This document shows positions 50,338-59,839 of a DNA stretch of 64,000 nucleotides, piece by piece. The position numbers were made by a program, and so were the translations under genes. This stretch comes from Bhargavaea ullalensis (lineage in GTDB: Bacteria > Bacillota > Bacilli > Bacillales_A > Planococcaceae), in the NCBI RefSeq assembly GCF_040545425.1, contig NZ_JBEPLW010000002.1; one strand, written 5' to 3'. Under the pieces are notes generated by a model. The model saw only the letters and a program-made list of their open reading frames with translations. It made no database searches and was not told where the DNA came from. How positions within the stretch are numbered: the stretch's first letter is position 1; every line of letters starts with the position of its first letter.

Positions 50338-50366
50338 TTGAAGAGGCCGTTCCCATCGGATAAGAT
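50338..50366 (+). promoter_or_regulatory. Candidate promoter for the sco1 gene
   Basis: TTGAAG (50338-50343), 17-base spacer, TAAGAT (50361-50366). A small inverted repeat TCCCATC/GATGGGA (loop GGATAA) overlaps the -10 and could be an operator. Confidence 0.5.
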
Positions 50367-50400
50367 GGGAAAAGATGAAATGTGGGAGGATGACATAAAG

Positions 50401-50997
50401 ATGAGAAAACTCCTTTCATTCACGGCTTTGGCATTGGCGGCCGCCCTGTTGCTGGGTGCCTGCAATGCGGGGAAATTCCAAGGGGACTTCAACTGGAAAG
50501 TCCAGCCGTTTGAATTTACGGACCAGCACGGCGAAAAAGTGTCGCTTGACGATCTGAAAGGGCACGTTTGGCTCGCTCAGTTTGTCTTCACGAACTGCGA
50601 CTCGGTCTGCCCGCCGATGATGTTCAACATGACCGAACTGCAGGACCGGATCAAGGACAAGGGGATCGCCGACTATAAAATCGTTTCCTTCAGTGTCGAC
50701 CCGGATCATGACACGCCGGAAGCCCTGCAGGATTACCTCGATATGTTCGATGTCGCCGACGAATCAAAATGGGAAATGCTGACCGGCTATAAACAGGAAG
50801 ACATCGGCAACTTTGCGGTGAAATCGTTCAAGACACCGGTCATCGACGATCCGAATTCCGACCAGGTGACGCACGGCACGTCGTTCTTCCTCGTCAACCA
50901 GGAAGGCCATGCCGTGAAGAGCTATGACGGGTATGTCGATGTTCCGTTTGACATCATTACCGAAGACATGGAAGCATTGATCAAAGAAGGCAAGTGA
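50401..50997 (+). CDS. SCO1/SenC family lipoprotein
   Basis: The protein has 198 residues. ATG 50401 follows GGGAGGA. The lipobox is LLGAC (Cys21). It has a thioredoxin-like fold with copper ligands Cys66 and Cys70 (TNCDSVCPP) and His158 (VTHGTSFF), as in BsSco (YpmQ), which helps assemble the CuA site of cytochrome c oxidase. Position next to ccd genes is compatible with respiratory complex maturation. Confidence 0.93.
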   Translation: MRKLLSFTALALAAALLLGACNAGKFQGDFNWKVQPFEFTDQHGEKVSLDDLKGHVWLAQFVFTNCDSVCPPMMFNMTELQDRIKDKGIADYKIVSFSVDPDHDTPEALQDYLDMFDVADESKWEMLTGYKQEDIGNFAVKSFKTPVIDDPNSDQVTHGTSFFLVNQEGHAVKSYDGYVDVPFDIITEDMEALIKEGK

Positions 50998-51001
50998 CCA
51001 T

Positions 51002-51025
51002 GGCCGGCGCGAGCGCCGGCCTTTT
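51002..51025 (+). terminator. Terminator of the sco1 gene
   Basis: GGCCGGCG (51002-51009) pairs with CGCCGGCC (51014-51021) around a 4-base loop, followed by TTTT. Confidence 0.85.
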
Positions 51026-51042
51026 GTGTGAGGGGGGAGCCG

Positions 51043-51726
51043 ATGGCTGCGGGCAGAACATCAAAAAAGCGCTCAAAACGCAGAATCAGAAAAGGGGGCT
51101 GCCTGCTGGCGGCCTTCATCTTCCTCATCCCTTCACTCATCGTGATGTATGTGGCCACGGCCCTGTTCTGGGACACGCTACGGGAACTGCCGGGGATCCG
51201 GGAACTCAATGAGTACGCGCTCCATGCACCGGACCGGCTGTTTGATGTGGACGTCCCTAAAAATTACATCCCGCTGTACAAGGAAGCGGCGGCGGAGTAC
51301 GGAATCCCGTGGACACTGCTTGCAGCCCACCACCGGGTGGAGACCCGGTTCAGCACCATGGATCCGCTTCTGTCTCCGGCCGGAGCGGAAGGCCACATGC
51401 AGTTCATGCCGTGCACGTGGGTCGGATGGGAGCACCCGACATGCTCCGGCCTCGGGGAAGGAGACATCCCGGAAGAGGAAAAGACCGACCCCGAAGTGAT
51501 CGGCAAATACGGCGGGTACGGCATTGATGCGGACGGGGACGGCAAGGCGGATCCGTACAATCTGAAAGACGCCGTCTACAGCGCGGCTTATTATCTGTCC
51601 AAGAACGGGGCGGCGGACGGGGAGATCGAGCGGGCGGTCTTCCGTTACAACCACAGCGATCGATACGTCAAGGACGTGCTGGCGTTTTATGAAGACTACG
51701 AGGCGAGGATTCAGGACCTGGAATAA
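51043..51726 (+). CDS. Membrane-anchored lytic transglycosylase-like protein
   Basis: The protein has 227 residues. ATG 51043 follows AGGGGGGAG; GTG 51028 overlaps that site. A basic N-terminus and a transmembrane helix (about 20-43) are followed by a lysozyme-like domain with catalytic Glu100 in HHRVETRFS, GHMQFMPCTW at 117-126 and a C-terminal helical part with YNHSDRYVKDVLAFY. It is likely to cut peptidoglycan from the outer membrane face. It resembles YomI/CwlT-type lysozyme-like domains. Confidence 0.85.
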   Translation: MAAGRTSKKRSKRRIRKGGCLLAAFIFLIPSLIVMYVATALFWDTLRELPGIRELNEYALHAPDRLFDVDVPKNYIPLYKEAAAEYGIPWTLLAAHHRVETRFSTMDPLLSPAGAEGHMQFMPCTWVGWEHPTCSGLGEGDIPEEEKTDPEVIGKYGGYGIDADGDGKADPYNLKDAVYSAAYYLSKNGAADGEIERAVFRYNHSDRYVKDVLAFYEDYEARIQDLE

Positions 51727-51730
51727 AGGA

Positions 51731-51777
51731 AAGCAACAAAAAAGGACCTTTTCAGGTCCTTTTTTTTGTTGCTTTTT
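51731..51777. terminator. Bidirectional terminator after the transglycosylase
   Basis: AAGCAACAAAAAAGGACC is inverted in the following GGTCC-T-run-GTTGCTTTTT around a short TTTTCA loop. A and T runs serve both strands, including the converging GlsB gene. Confidence 0.9.
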
Positions 51778-51781
51778 GATG

Positions 51782-52033
51782 TTATGCTCTGCGCATGGCT
51801 TTGAGAATGAAGCTGACAATAAACACGAGAATGATTGCGCCGATCAATGCCGGTACAATGGCGATTCCCGCAAGGTCAGGACCCCAGTCCCCGAAGAGTG
51901 CTCCGCCGACCCAAGCTCCGATGATCCCTGCGATGATGTTGCCGATGATGCCACCCGGGATGTCTTTGCCAAGGATGAGTCCTGCGAGCCAGCCGATGAT
52001 ACCGCCGACGATCAGATACAGAATGAATCCCAT
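51782..52033 (-). CDS. GlsB/YeaQ/YmgE family stress-response membrane protein
   Basis: The protein has 83 residues, ATG 52033 with AAAGGAGGAA on the minus strand. There are three hydrophobic Gly-rich helices (about 3-20, 28-46, 55-76) with the family core GGIIGWLAGLILG, GIIGNIIAGIIGAWVGG. Such UPF0410 proteins in B. subtilis (for example YwzA, YdaS) belong to the sigma-B general stress regulon, which fits the candidate sigma-B promoter upstream. The older name transglycosylase-associated protein has no enzymatic basis. Confidence 0.9.
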   Translation of the reverse strand: MGFILYLIVGGIIGWLAGLILGKDIPGGIIGNIIAGIIGAWVGGALFGDWGPDLAGIAIVPALIGAIILVFIVSFILKAMRRA

Positions 52034-52087
52034 GATGATTTCCTCCTTTGTTGTTGATGATGATTAATGCTGCTTACATTAATTGAT

Positions 52088-52115
52088 ATATCCATTATGC
52101 GCAAAAGCAAAACCT
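52088..52115 (-). promoter_or_regulatory. Candidate sigma-B promoter of the GlsB-type gene
   Basis: On the minus strand AGGTTT (52115-52110), 16 bases and GGATAT (52093-52088), close to the B. subtilis consensus AGGTTT / GGGTAT with permitted spacing. It is 55 bases upstream of the start codon. Confidence 0.55.
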
Positions 52116-52176
52116 AAATACGCAAGTTCCTTTCGATTTTCCAATGAAAAAATACGTATTTTGAATGTTTACAGTA

Positions 52177-52205
52177 TTGAGTTTTCGGATCCTTTCCTTT
52201 ATAAT
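52177..52205 (+). promoter_or_regulatory. Sigma-A promoter of the 35-residue ORF
   Basis: TTGAGT (52177-52182), 17 bases and a perfect TATAAT (52200-52205), just upstream of AAAAGGAGATGG and the mini-gene. Confidence 0.75.
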
Positions 52206-52225
52206 CAGGAAAAGGAGATGGTCAA

Positions 52226-52333
52226 ATGGATATGGAACTGACAAAGAAGCTTGATCGCTACGGTTTGTTGTTCGCTGCGGTGCATTCGGTATTCATCATC
52301 TCCCTCGCAACCGAGTTTTTGACGTTCTATTGA
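52226..52333 (+). CDS. Small membrane protein of 35 residues, unknown
   Basis: ATG 52226 follows AAAAGGAGATGG and a near-consensus promoter. The peptide has a charged start (MDMELTKKLDRYG) and a hydrophobic helix (about 14-33, with His and Phe). A strong terminator follows directly. Promoter, ribosome-binding site and terminator together make it very likely a real gene. I do not recognise the family. It sits just upstream of citB. Confidence 0.7.
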   Translation: MDMELTKKLDRYGLLFAAVHSVFIISLATEFLTFY

Positions 52334-52354
52334 AGAAAAGCTGACGAACCCTTC

Positions 52355-52383
52355 AAAACCCGGTGCTTCGGCGCCGGGTTTTA
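52355..52383 (+). terminator. Terminator of the 35-residue ORF
   Basis: AAAACCCGGTGC (52355-52366) pairs with GCGCCGGGTTTT (52371-52382) around TTCG with one wobble. Confidence 0.85.
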
Positions 52384-52463
52384 GTGTGCCCAAAAAAGCA
52401 GAGGCGATGCAGCAACCGACGATCGATCACTTTTCCTTATGTTCTTCAATCTAGATTATGTAT

Positions 52464-52492
52464 TTTACTTATCATCTCCAATCCGATATGAT
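52464..52492 (+). promoter_or_regulatory. Candidate promoter of citB
   Basis: TTTACT (52464-52469), 17 bases and TATGAT (52487-52492), 59 bases upstream of the start. The surrounding AT-rich TTAT motifs resemble CcpC half-sites, but I see no clean ATAA-N7-TTAT dyad. Confidence 0.5.
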
Positions 52493-52551
52493 GGAAGGGT
52501 GAAAAGTGGGTCCAACCGACCTTTTCAGTAGAGTCAGAGGAGGAAAAGCTA

Positions 52552-55266
<2,715 letters not shown>

Positions 55267-55272
55267 TTTAAG

Positions 55273-55308
55273 AAAAGCCGGAAGGGACCCGTTCCCTCCG
55301 GCTTTTTT
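55273..55308 (+). terminator. Terminator of citB
   Basis: AAAAGCCGGAAGGGA (55273-55287) pairs with TCCCTCCGGCTTTT with one bulge, followed by Ts. Confidence 0.9.
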
Positions 55309-55395
55309 GGTGCATACTTTAGGCAAATCAAGCGTGGCCACAGCATTGTGCAAACCCCATCAGTCGAAGAACAGAGAACTGGCCACAATCATTCC

Positions 55396-55500
55396 ATGAT
55401 TCCACTCACTCCGGCAACGCGCTCACTCACAGGCCCTATGATTCCACTCAACCCGGCAACGCGCTCACTCACGGCCTGTATGATTCCACTCGTCCCGGGA
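55396..55500 (+). repeat. 21-nt tandem repeat array G (5 units, alternating types)
   Basis: Units begin at 55396, 55417, 55438, 55459 and 55480 and alternate ATGATTCCACTC and ACGCGCTCACTC types. It lies within a longer segment that recurs at 55658-55810. The 55309-55885 gap holds only this duplicated block, array H and a GC-rich filler with a duplicated CATCAGTCGAAGAA motif (near 55358 and 55526). Confidence 0.9.
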
Positions 55501-55681
55501 GCTCCATGGATGGCGTCCAAAACTCCATCAGTCGAAGAAATCCGCTCGCTTACCGCGGGCGTCGCCGCAGTCTCCTCGAGCTGCGCTCTGCGGGGTCTTC
55601 GCCTGACGCTTTTCCCGCCCGTCTCGCGGATTTCTTCTCCTTCTAAGTGAAATGACACAGAGAACTGACCACAATCATTCC

Positions 55682-55786
55682 ATGATTCCACTCACCTTGG
55701 CAACGCGCTCACTCACAGGCCCTACGATTCCACTCACCCAGGCAACGCGCTCACTCACGGCCTGTATGATTCCACTCACCCCGGGC
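55682..55786 (+). repeat. 21-nt tandem repeat array H (5 units, second copy of block G)
   Basis: Units begin at 55682, 55703, 55724, 55745 and 55766 with the same alternation as array G. The flanks on both sides also match array G, so this is a tandem duplication of about 140 bases rather than independent growth. Confidence 0.9.
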
Positions 55787-55885
55787 AGCCTCCTGGATGA
55801 TGTCCAAGAACTTCATTGGACTGCATCCCCCGGGCCGGCGAACCGGAGAGGTTTCCTTTATAATAGTAGACAGAGGTGAGAAATC

Positions 55886-56311
55886 ATGCAGATCAGTGAA
55901 ACAACAGTGGAAGTCCGGTACGCGGAGACGGATCAAATGGGCGTCGTTTACCACGCCAATTATCTCGTCTGGATGGAGATCGGGCGCACGGCCCTCATAC
56001 GCGACATCGGGTTCTCGTATGCCGGGCTTGAGGAAAAAGGGTATTTATCACCGGTGATCGACCTGAACATCCAGTACAAGCAGCCGATGCGCTACGGGGA
56101 CACGGCGGTCATCCGCACGTGGATCGAGCGCCACGGCAAGCTCCGGACGACTTACGGCTACGAAATCGCCCACCCGGACGGAACCGTGGCGGCAACCGCC
56201 CGGTCCGAGCATACACTTGTCCACAAAGACACGTTCCGCCCGGTGGCACTCCGGAAGATCGATCCGCTGTGGGAAGCGAAGTACATAGAGATCGCGAAGG
56301 AAACGGACTGA
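55886..56311 (+). CDS. Acyl-CoA thioesterase, 4-HBT hotdog family (YneP)
   Basis: The protein has 141 residues, ATG 55886 after GAGGTGAG with a TATAAT at 55859-55864. It is a hotdog fold with the 4-hydroxybenzoyl-CoA thioesterase motif RYAETDQMGVVYHANYLVW (catalytic Asp16, His23) and the YKQPMRYGD segment. It hydrolyses acyl-CoAs of unknown chain length. It overlaps yneQ by one base in the stop-start TGATG. Confidence 0.92.
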   Translation: MQISETTVEVRYAETDQMGVVYHANYLVWMEIGRTALIRDIGFSYAGLEEKGYLSPVIDLNIQYKQPMRYGDTAVIRTWIERHGKLRTTYGYEIAHPDGTVAATARSEHTLVHKDTFRPVALRKIDPLWEAKYIEIAKETD

Positions 56312-56622
56312 TGGCGTTCGGGATCAAACGCGATGAGCTGAACGCGTGGAAGACTGCGGTCCGGCGCGGGGAAATCGCATTTTTGACCCACTACTGGCTG
56401 GACGACCGGTTTCCGGGATGCAACACCGTCACGAAAGCGGGGTGCGCCGACCTGGCGAAACTGGAAGCATGGGGGAGAAAACACGGCCTCCGTCCAGAAT
56501 GGATCGACCACAAGGACCTGTATCCCCATTTCGACTTGTTCGGGGAGAGAGAATACGCCATCCTTGAAGCAGAGGGCCGGCAAGACCTGATCGAAAGGTT
56601 CCGCATGCGCCCGAGAACATGA
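56311..56622 (+). CDS. YneQ family protein
   Basis: The protein has 103 residues. ATG 56311 overlaps the yneP stop. It carries the strongly conserved block FLTHYWLDDRFPGCNTVTK and GCADLAKLEAWGRKHGL, followed by a HFDLFGE segment. The invariant His/Asp/Cys residues look like a metal or catalytic site, but the function is unknown. The gene is syntenic with B. subtilis yneQ. Confidence 0.88.
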   Translation: MAFGIKRDELNAWKTAVRRGEIAFLTHYWLDDRFPGCNTVTKAGCADLAKLEAWGRKHGLRPEWIDHKDLYPHFDLFGEREYAILEAEGRQDLIERFRMRPRT

Positions 56623-56655
56623 AAAAGCGTGAGCCGCATAGGGCTCACGCTTTTT
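56622..56655. terminator. Bidirectional terminator between yneQ and HesB-like gene
   Basis: AAAAAGCGTGAGCC (56622-56635) pairs perfectly with GGCTCACGCTTTTT (56642-56655) around a 6-base loop; it covers both stop codons. Confidence 0.92.
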
Positions 56656-56935
56656 CATAACGATAATCGGGTTCATCGAGGTTTTCATCGTAGTCCACGA
56701 TCAGGTCGTGTCCGTCAAAGTACCATTCGTCGTCTTTCTCGACGAAGAACGTGACGCCGTCCCGCTCCTCGCTTGCTGCCGGGGAGTCCGGATCATCAGG
56801 GGACAGCCCGATGGAAAAGCCGGGCTGCAGGCCGGCGCCGCCGTAGCGGACGCGGAACCGGATATGGTCTCCGGCGGACACATCCATTTCATCTTTGAAC
56901 CAGGCGAGCGCCCCGTCGCTGATCTTGATCTTCAA
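56645..56935 (-). CDS. HesB/IscA-like (YneR) family protein
   Basis: The protein has 96 residues from TTG 56935, with AAAGGCGGTGG upstream; GTG 56944 is an alternative that overlaps the site. It contains the HesB-like fold (FRVRYGGAGLQPGFSIG) but lacks the three conserved Cys of IscA, so iron-sulfur scaffolding is doubtful. Acidic patches dominate the C-terminal half. It matches B. subtilis YneR in length, sequence and position next to plsY. The function is unknown. Confidence 0.85.
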   Translation of the reverse strand: MKIKISDGALAWFKDEMDVSAGDHIRFRVRYGGAGLQPGFSIGLSPDDPDSPAASEERDGVTFFVEKDDEWYFDGHDLIVDYDENLDEPDYRYEKA

Positions 56936-56972
56936 GCGTGCCACCGCCTTTCGGGTAGATGCCCCCAGTATA

Positions 56973-57575
56973 CTAGAGCCACTTCACCTTTGGCTCGGTT
57001 CCCGCCTTGATCCGGCCGATATTCGCCCGGTGGCGGTAGAAGATGAATGCGGTGAGCAGGAAAATCACGACAAGCAGGTACAGATCGCCGGTCATGAAGT
57101 AATTCACGGCCGCATAAGCGAGCCCGACGATGCCCATCGCCATCGAAGTGAGGGAGACCATCTTCGTCAGCTTGAGCACGATCAGGAACGAGGCGATCAA
57201 GACAATGAAAAACGGCCAGCTGTAGCCGAGGATCACGCCGCCGGACGTCGCCACCGCCTTGCCGCCGCGGAACTTTGCGAACACCGGGAACATATGGCCG
57301 ACGACCGCCGCAATCCCGAGCGTCAGCGGGTGGATGCCGGCGTCCTGGAAGGCGGGCAGATGGAGCAGAAGCACGGCCGCCGTTCCTTTAAGGATGTCGA
57401 TCACCGTGACGGCGATTCCCGCTTTTTTGCCGAGGACGCGGAACGAGTTCGTCGCCCCGAGGTTCCCGCTGCCGGACTCGCGGATATCCGTATGGTAAAA
57501 TAGCTTTCCGATCCACAGACCCGTCGGAATCGATCCGAGCAGGTAAGCGATCACAAGCATCACTGCAATCTGCAT
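56973..57575 (-). CDS. plsY: Acyl phosphate:glycerol-3-phosphate acyltransferase
   Basis: The protein has 200 residues. ATG 57575 is 6 bases after ACGGGGTG on the minus strand. It has at least five transmembrane helices. The conserved motifs of PlsY are present: SGNLGATN (motif 1), FRGGKAVATS (motif 2) and SLTSM near the end. It makes lysophosphatidic acid from acyl phosphate and glycerol 3-phosphate, the first committed step of phospholipid synthesis. Synteny with yneS before parE is typical. Confidence 0.95.
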   Translation of the reverse strand: MQIAVMLVIAYLLGSIPTGLWIGKLFYHTDIRESGSGNLGATNSFRVLGKKAGIAVTVIDILKGTAAVLLLHLPAFQDAGIHPLTLGIAAVVGHMFPVFAKFRGGKAVATSGGVILGYSWPFFIVLIASFLIVLKLTKMVSLTSMAMGIVGLAYAAVNYFMTGDLYLLVVIFLLTAFIFYRHRANIGRIKAGTEPKVKWL

Positions 57576-57712
57576 AAAACGCACCCCGTTGATTCATAGT
57601 ACCGTAAAAAGGTACTTTCAGTTTACCTTAACCGACCGTCCCGTACAATGTCACCAGGCGGAAAAACAGGATGCAACAGGCGGGGCAGGCGCGAAAATCC
57701 GGTGTCGCGGAC

Positions 57713-57780
57713 GGCACTCCCGTTCCCGGCAACATTGCCACGGAGCGCCCCGATGTCATACAATGAAGACCGGGAGTGCC
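57713..57780 (+). other. Long-range inverted repeat upstream of parE
   Basis: GGCACTCCCG (57713-57722) is perfectly inverted at 57771-57780 with a 48-base loop. It lies in the 287-base divergent gap between plsY and parE and ends just before the parE promoter. It may be a structured element or transcription factor site; its role is not clear. Confidence 0.4.
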
Positions 57781-57793
57781 GGAAGCCGCCGGT

Positions 57794-57848
57794 TTGACAG
57801 GCTCCGGCAAAACGATTACGATTAAAATAAAATGAGAACAAACGTTTG
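57794..57848 (+). promoter_or_regulatory. parE promoter with LexA-like box
   Basis: TTGACA (57794-57799), 17 bases and TACGAT (57817-57822), then GAACAAACGTTTG (57836-57848), which matches the Bacillus LexA box (GAAC-RNRY-GTTY) except at the last position. SOS control of parEC has been reported in B. subtilis, so this is plausible here. Confidence 0.65.
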
Positions 57849-57862
57849 ATGGGGGAGAATCT

Positions 57863-59839
57863 TTGACTAACATCAGTGAAATCACCACATATAACGATGA
57901 ATCGATCCAGGTGCTCGAAGGTCTTGACGCGGTCCGGAAACGGCCGGGCATGTATATCGGCTCAACCGATTCACGCGGCCTTCATCACCTTGTCTATGAA
58001 ATTGTCGACAACGCGGTCGACGAGGCGCTGGCCGGCTTCGGCGAGGAGATCAATGTGATCATCCATAAAGACGGCAGCGTCAGTGTGCGCGACCACGGCC
58101 GGGGCATGCCGACCGGGATGCACAGCACGGGCAAGCCGACGACGGAAGTGATCCTGACCGTCCTTCACGCCGGCGGTAAATTCGGCCAGGGCGGCTATAA
58201 AACAAGCGGCGGCCTCCACGGCGTCGGGGCCTCGGTCGTCAACGCCCTTTCCGAATGGCTGGAAGTGACCGTCTTCAAGGACGGGAAGAAATTCCGCCAG
58301 CGCTTCGAGCACGGCGGCCATGCGGTCACGGGACTTGAAGAAATCGGGAAAACGAGGGAACACGGCACACTGCTTCAATTCAAGCCAGACCCGGCCATCT
58401 TTTCGACGGTCAAATACAATTACGAGACGCTCAGTGAACGGCTCCGGGAATCGGCCTTCCTGCTCAAAGGCATGAAAATCACGATCACCGACGAAGAAAA
58501 CGGAAAGTCCGATGCCTTCCATTTTGAGACCGGCATCGAAGCGTTCGTCCATTATCTGAATGAAGAAAAAGACACGCTCCATGAAGTGGCCTATATCGAA
58601 GGGGAACAGGACGGCATCGAACTGGAGTTCGCCTTCCAGTTCACCGACGGCTATTCCGAGACGATCCTGTCTTTCGTCAACAATGTGCGCACGAAAGACG
58701 GCGGCACGCATGAAACCGGCGTCAAGACGGCCATGACCCGCGTGTTCAATGAATACGGGCGCAAGGCGGGCCTGCTCAAGCCGAAAGATAAAAACCTCGA
58801 CGGCGCCGATATCCGGGAAGGGATTTCGGCGATCATTTCGGTCCGGATCCCGGAAGCCGTCCTGCAGTTCGAGGGACAGACGAAAAGCAAACTCGGGACA
58901 AGCGAAGCGCGGACCGTGACGGACGCGATCGTTTCGCAGAAGCTGCTTTATTTCCTTGAGGAAAATGCCGAGCTGTCCGCCGCGCTTGTGCGCAAGGCCG
59001 TCCGTGCCCAGCAGGCGAGGGAAGCGGCACGCAAAGCGCGCGAAGACGCCCGCTCCGGCAAGAAGCGCAAGCGCTCGGAAGCCCTGCTTTCGGGCAAGCT
59101 GACGCCGGCACAGTCGCGGAACGCCGCAAAGAACGAATTGTACCTCGTCGAGGGCGACTCCGCGGGCGGCTCCGCCAAGCAGGGAAGGGACCGCACCTTC
59201 CAAGCCATCCTGCCGCTCCGGGGCAAGGTCATCAACACCGAGAAGGCGAAGCTTGAAGACATCATGAAAAACGAGGAGATCTCAACGATCATCCATGCGA
59301 TCGGCGGGGGAGTCGGCGCCGACTTCAACATCAATGACATCGCCTACGACAAAGTGGTCATCATGACCGATGCCGATACCGACGGCGCACATATCCAGGT
59401 GCTCCTCCTCACCTTCTTCTACCGCTATATGAAACCGCTCATGGAGGCGGGCAAGGTGTACATCGCCCTTCCTCCGCTCTTTAAAGTGTCCAAGGGAACG
59501 GGCAAGAAAGAAAAGATCGAATATGCCTGGACGGAAGCGGAGCTGGACGGGGCGATCAAGAAAGTCGGCAAAGGCTACATGCTCCAGCGCTATAAGGGCC
59601 TCGGGGAAATGAACGCCGATCAGCTGTGGGAAACGACGATGAATCCGGAAACCCGGACGCTCATCCGCGTCACGATTGAAGACGGGGCGAAGTCCGAGCG
59701 CCGGGTGACGACGCTCATGGGCGACAAAGTCGACCCGCGGCGCAAATGGATCGAAGAGAATGTCGACTTCGGCATGGAAGACGGGGACAACATCCTCGAG
59801 AACGAATTCCTGACGGCTGAGGAGGACATCATCTCATGA
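57863..59839 (+). CDS. parE: DNA topoisomerase IV subunit B
   Basis: The protein has 658 residues, TTG 57863 with GGGGGAG. The GHKL ATPase domain (EGLDAVRKRPGMYIGS, EIVDNAVDEA, GRGMPTG) is followed by the transducer domain and TOPRIM (YLVEGDSAGGSAKQGR near 425-440, MTDADTDGAHI near 505). It decatenates replicated chromosomes using ATP. It overlaps parC by 4 bases. Confidence 0.97.
   Translation: MTNISEITTYNDESIQVLEGLDAVRKRPGMYIGSTDSRGLHHLVYEIVDNAVDEALAGFGEEINVIIHKDGSVSVRDHGRGMPTGMHSTGKPTTEVILTVLHAGGKFGQGGYKTSGGLHGVGASVVNALSEWLEVTVFKDGKKFRQRFEHGGHAVTGLEEIGKTREHGTLLQFKPDPAIFSTVKYNYETLSERLRESAFLLKGMKITITDEENGKSDAFHFETGIEAFVHYLNEEKDTLHEVAYIEGEQDGIELEFAFQFTDGYSETILSFVNNVRTKDGGTHETGVKTAMTRVFNEYGRKAGLLKPKDKNLDGADIREGISAIISVRIPEAVLQFEGQTKSKLGTSEARTVTDAIVSQKLLYFLEENAELSAALVRKAVRAQQAREAARKAREDARSGKKRKRSEALLSGKLTPAQSRNAAKNELYLVEGDSAGGSAKQGRDRTFQAILPLRGKVINTEKAKLEDIMKNEEISTIIHAIGGGVGADFNINDIAYDKVVIMTDADTDGAHIQVLLLTFFYRYMKPLMEAGKVYIALPPLFKVSKGTGKKEKIEYAWTEAELDGAIKKVGKGYMLQRYKGLGEMNADQLWETTMNPETRTLIRVTIEDGAKSERRVTTLMGDKVDPRRKWIEENVDFGMEDGDNILENEFLTAEEDIIS

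Noticed and set aside
55348..55650. 100-residue ORF over array G
   Set aside because: Repeat translation without start signals; the second half differs from the copy at 55682, as expected for non-coding DNA.
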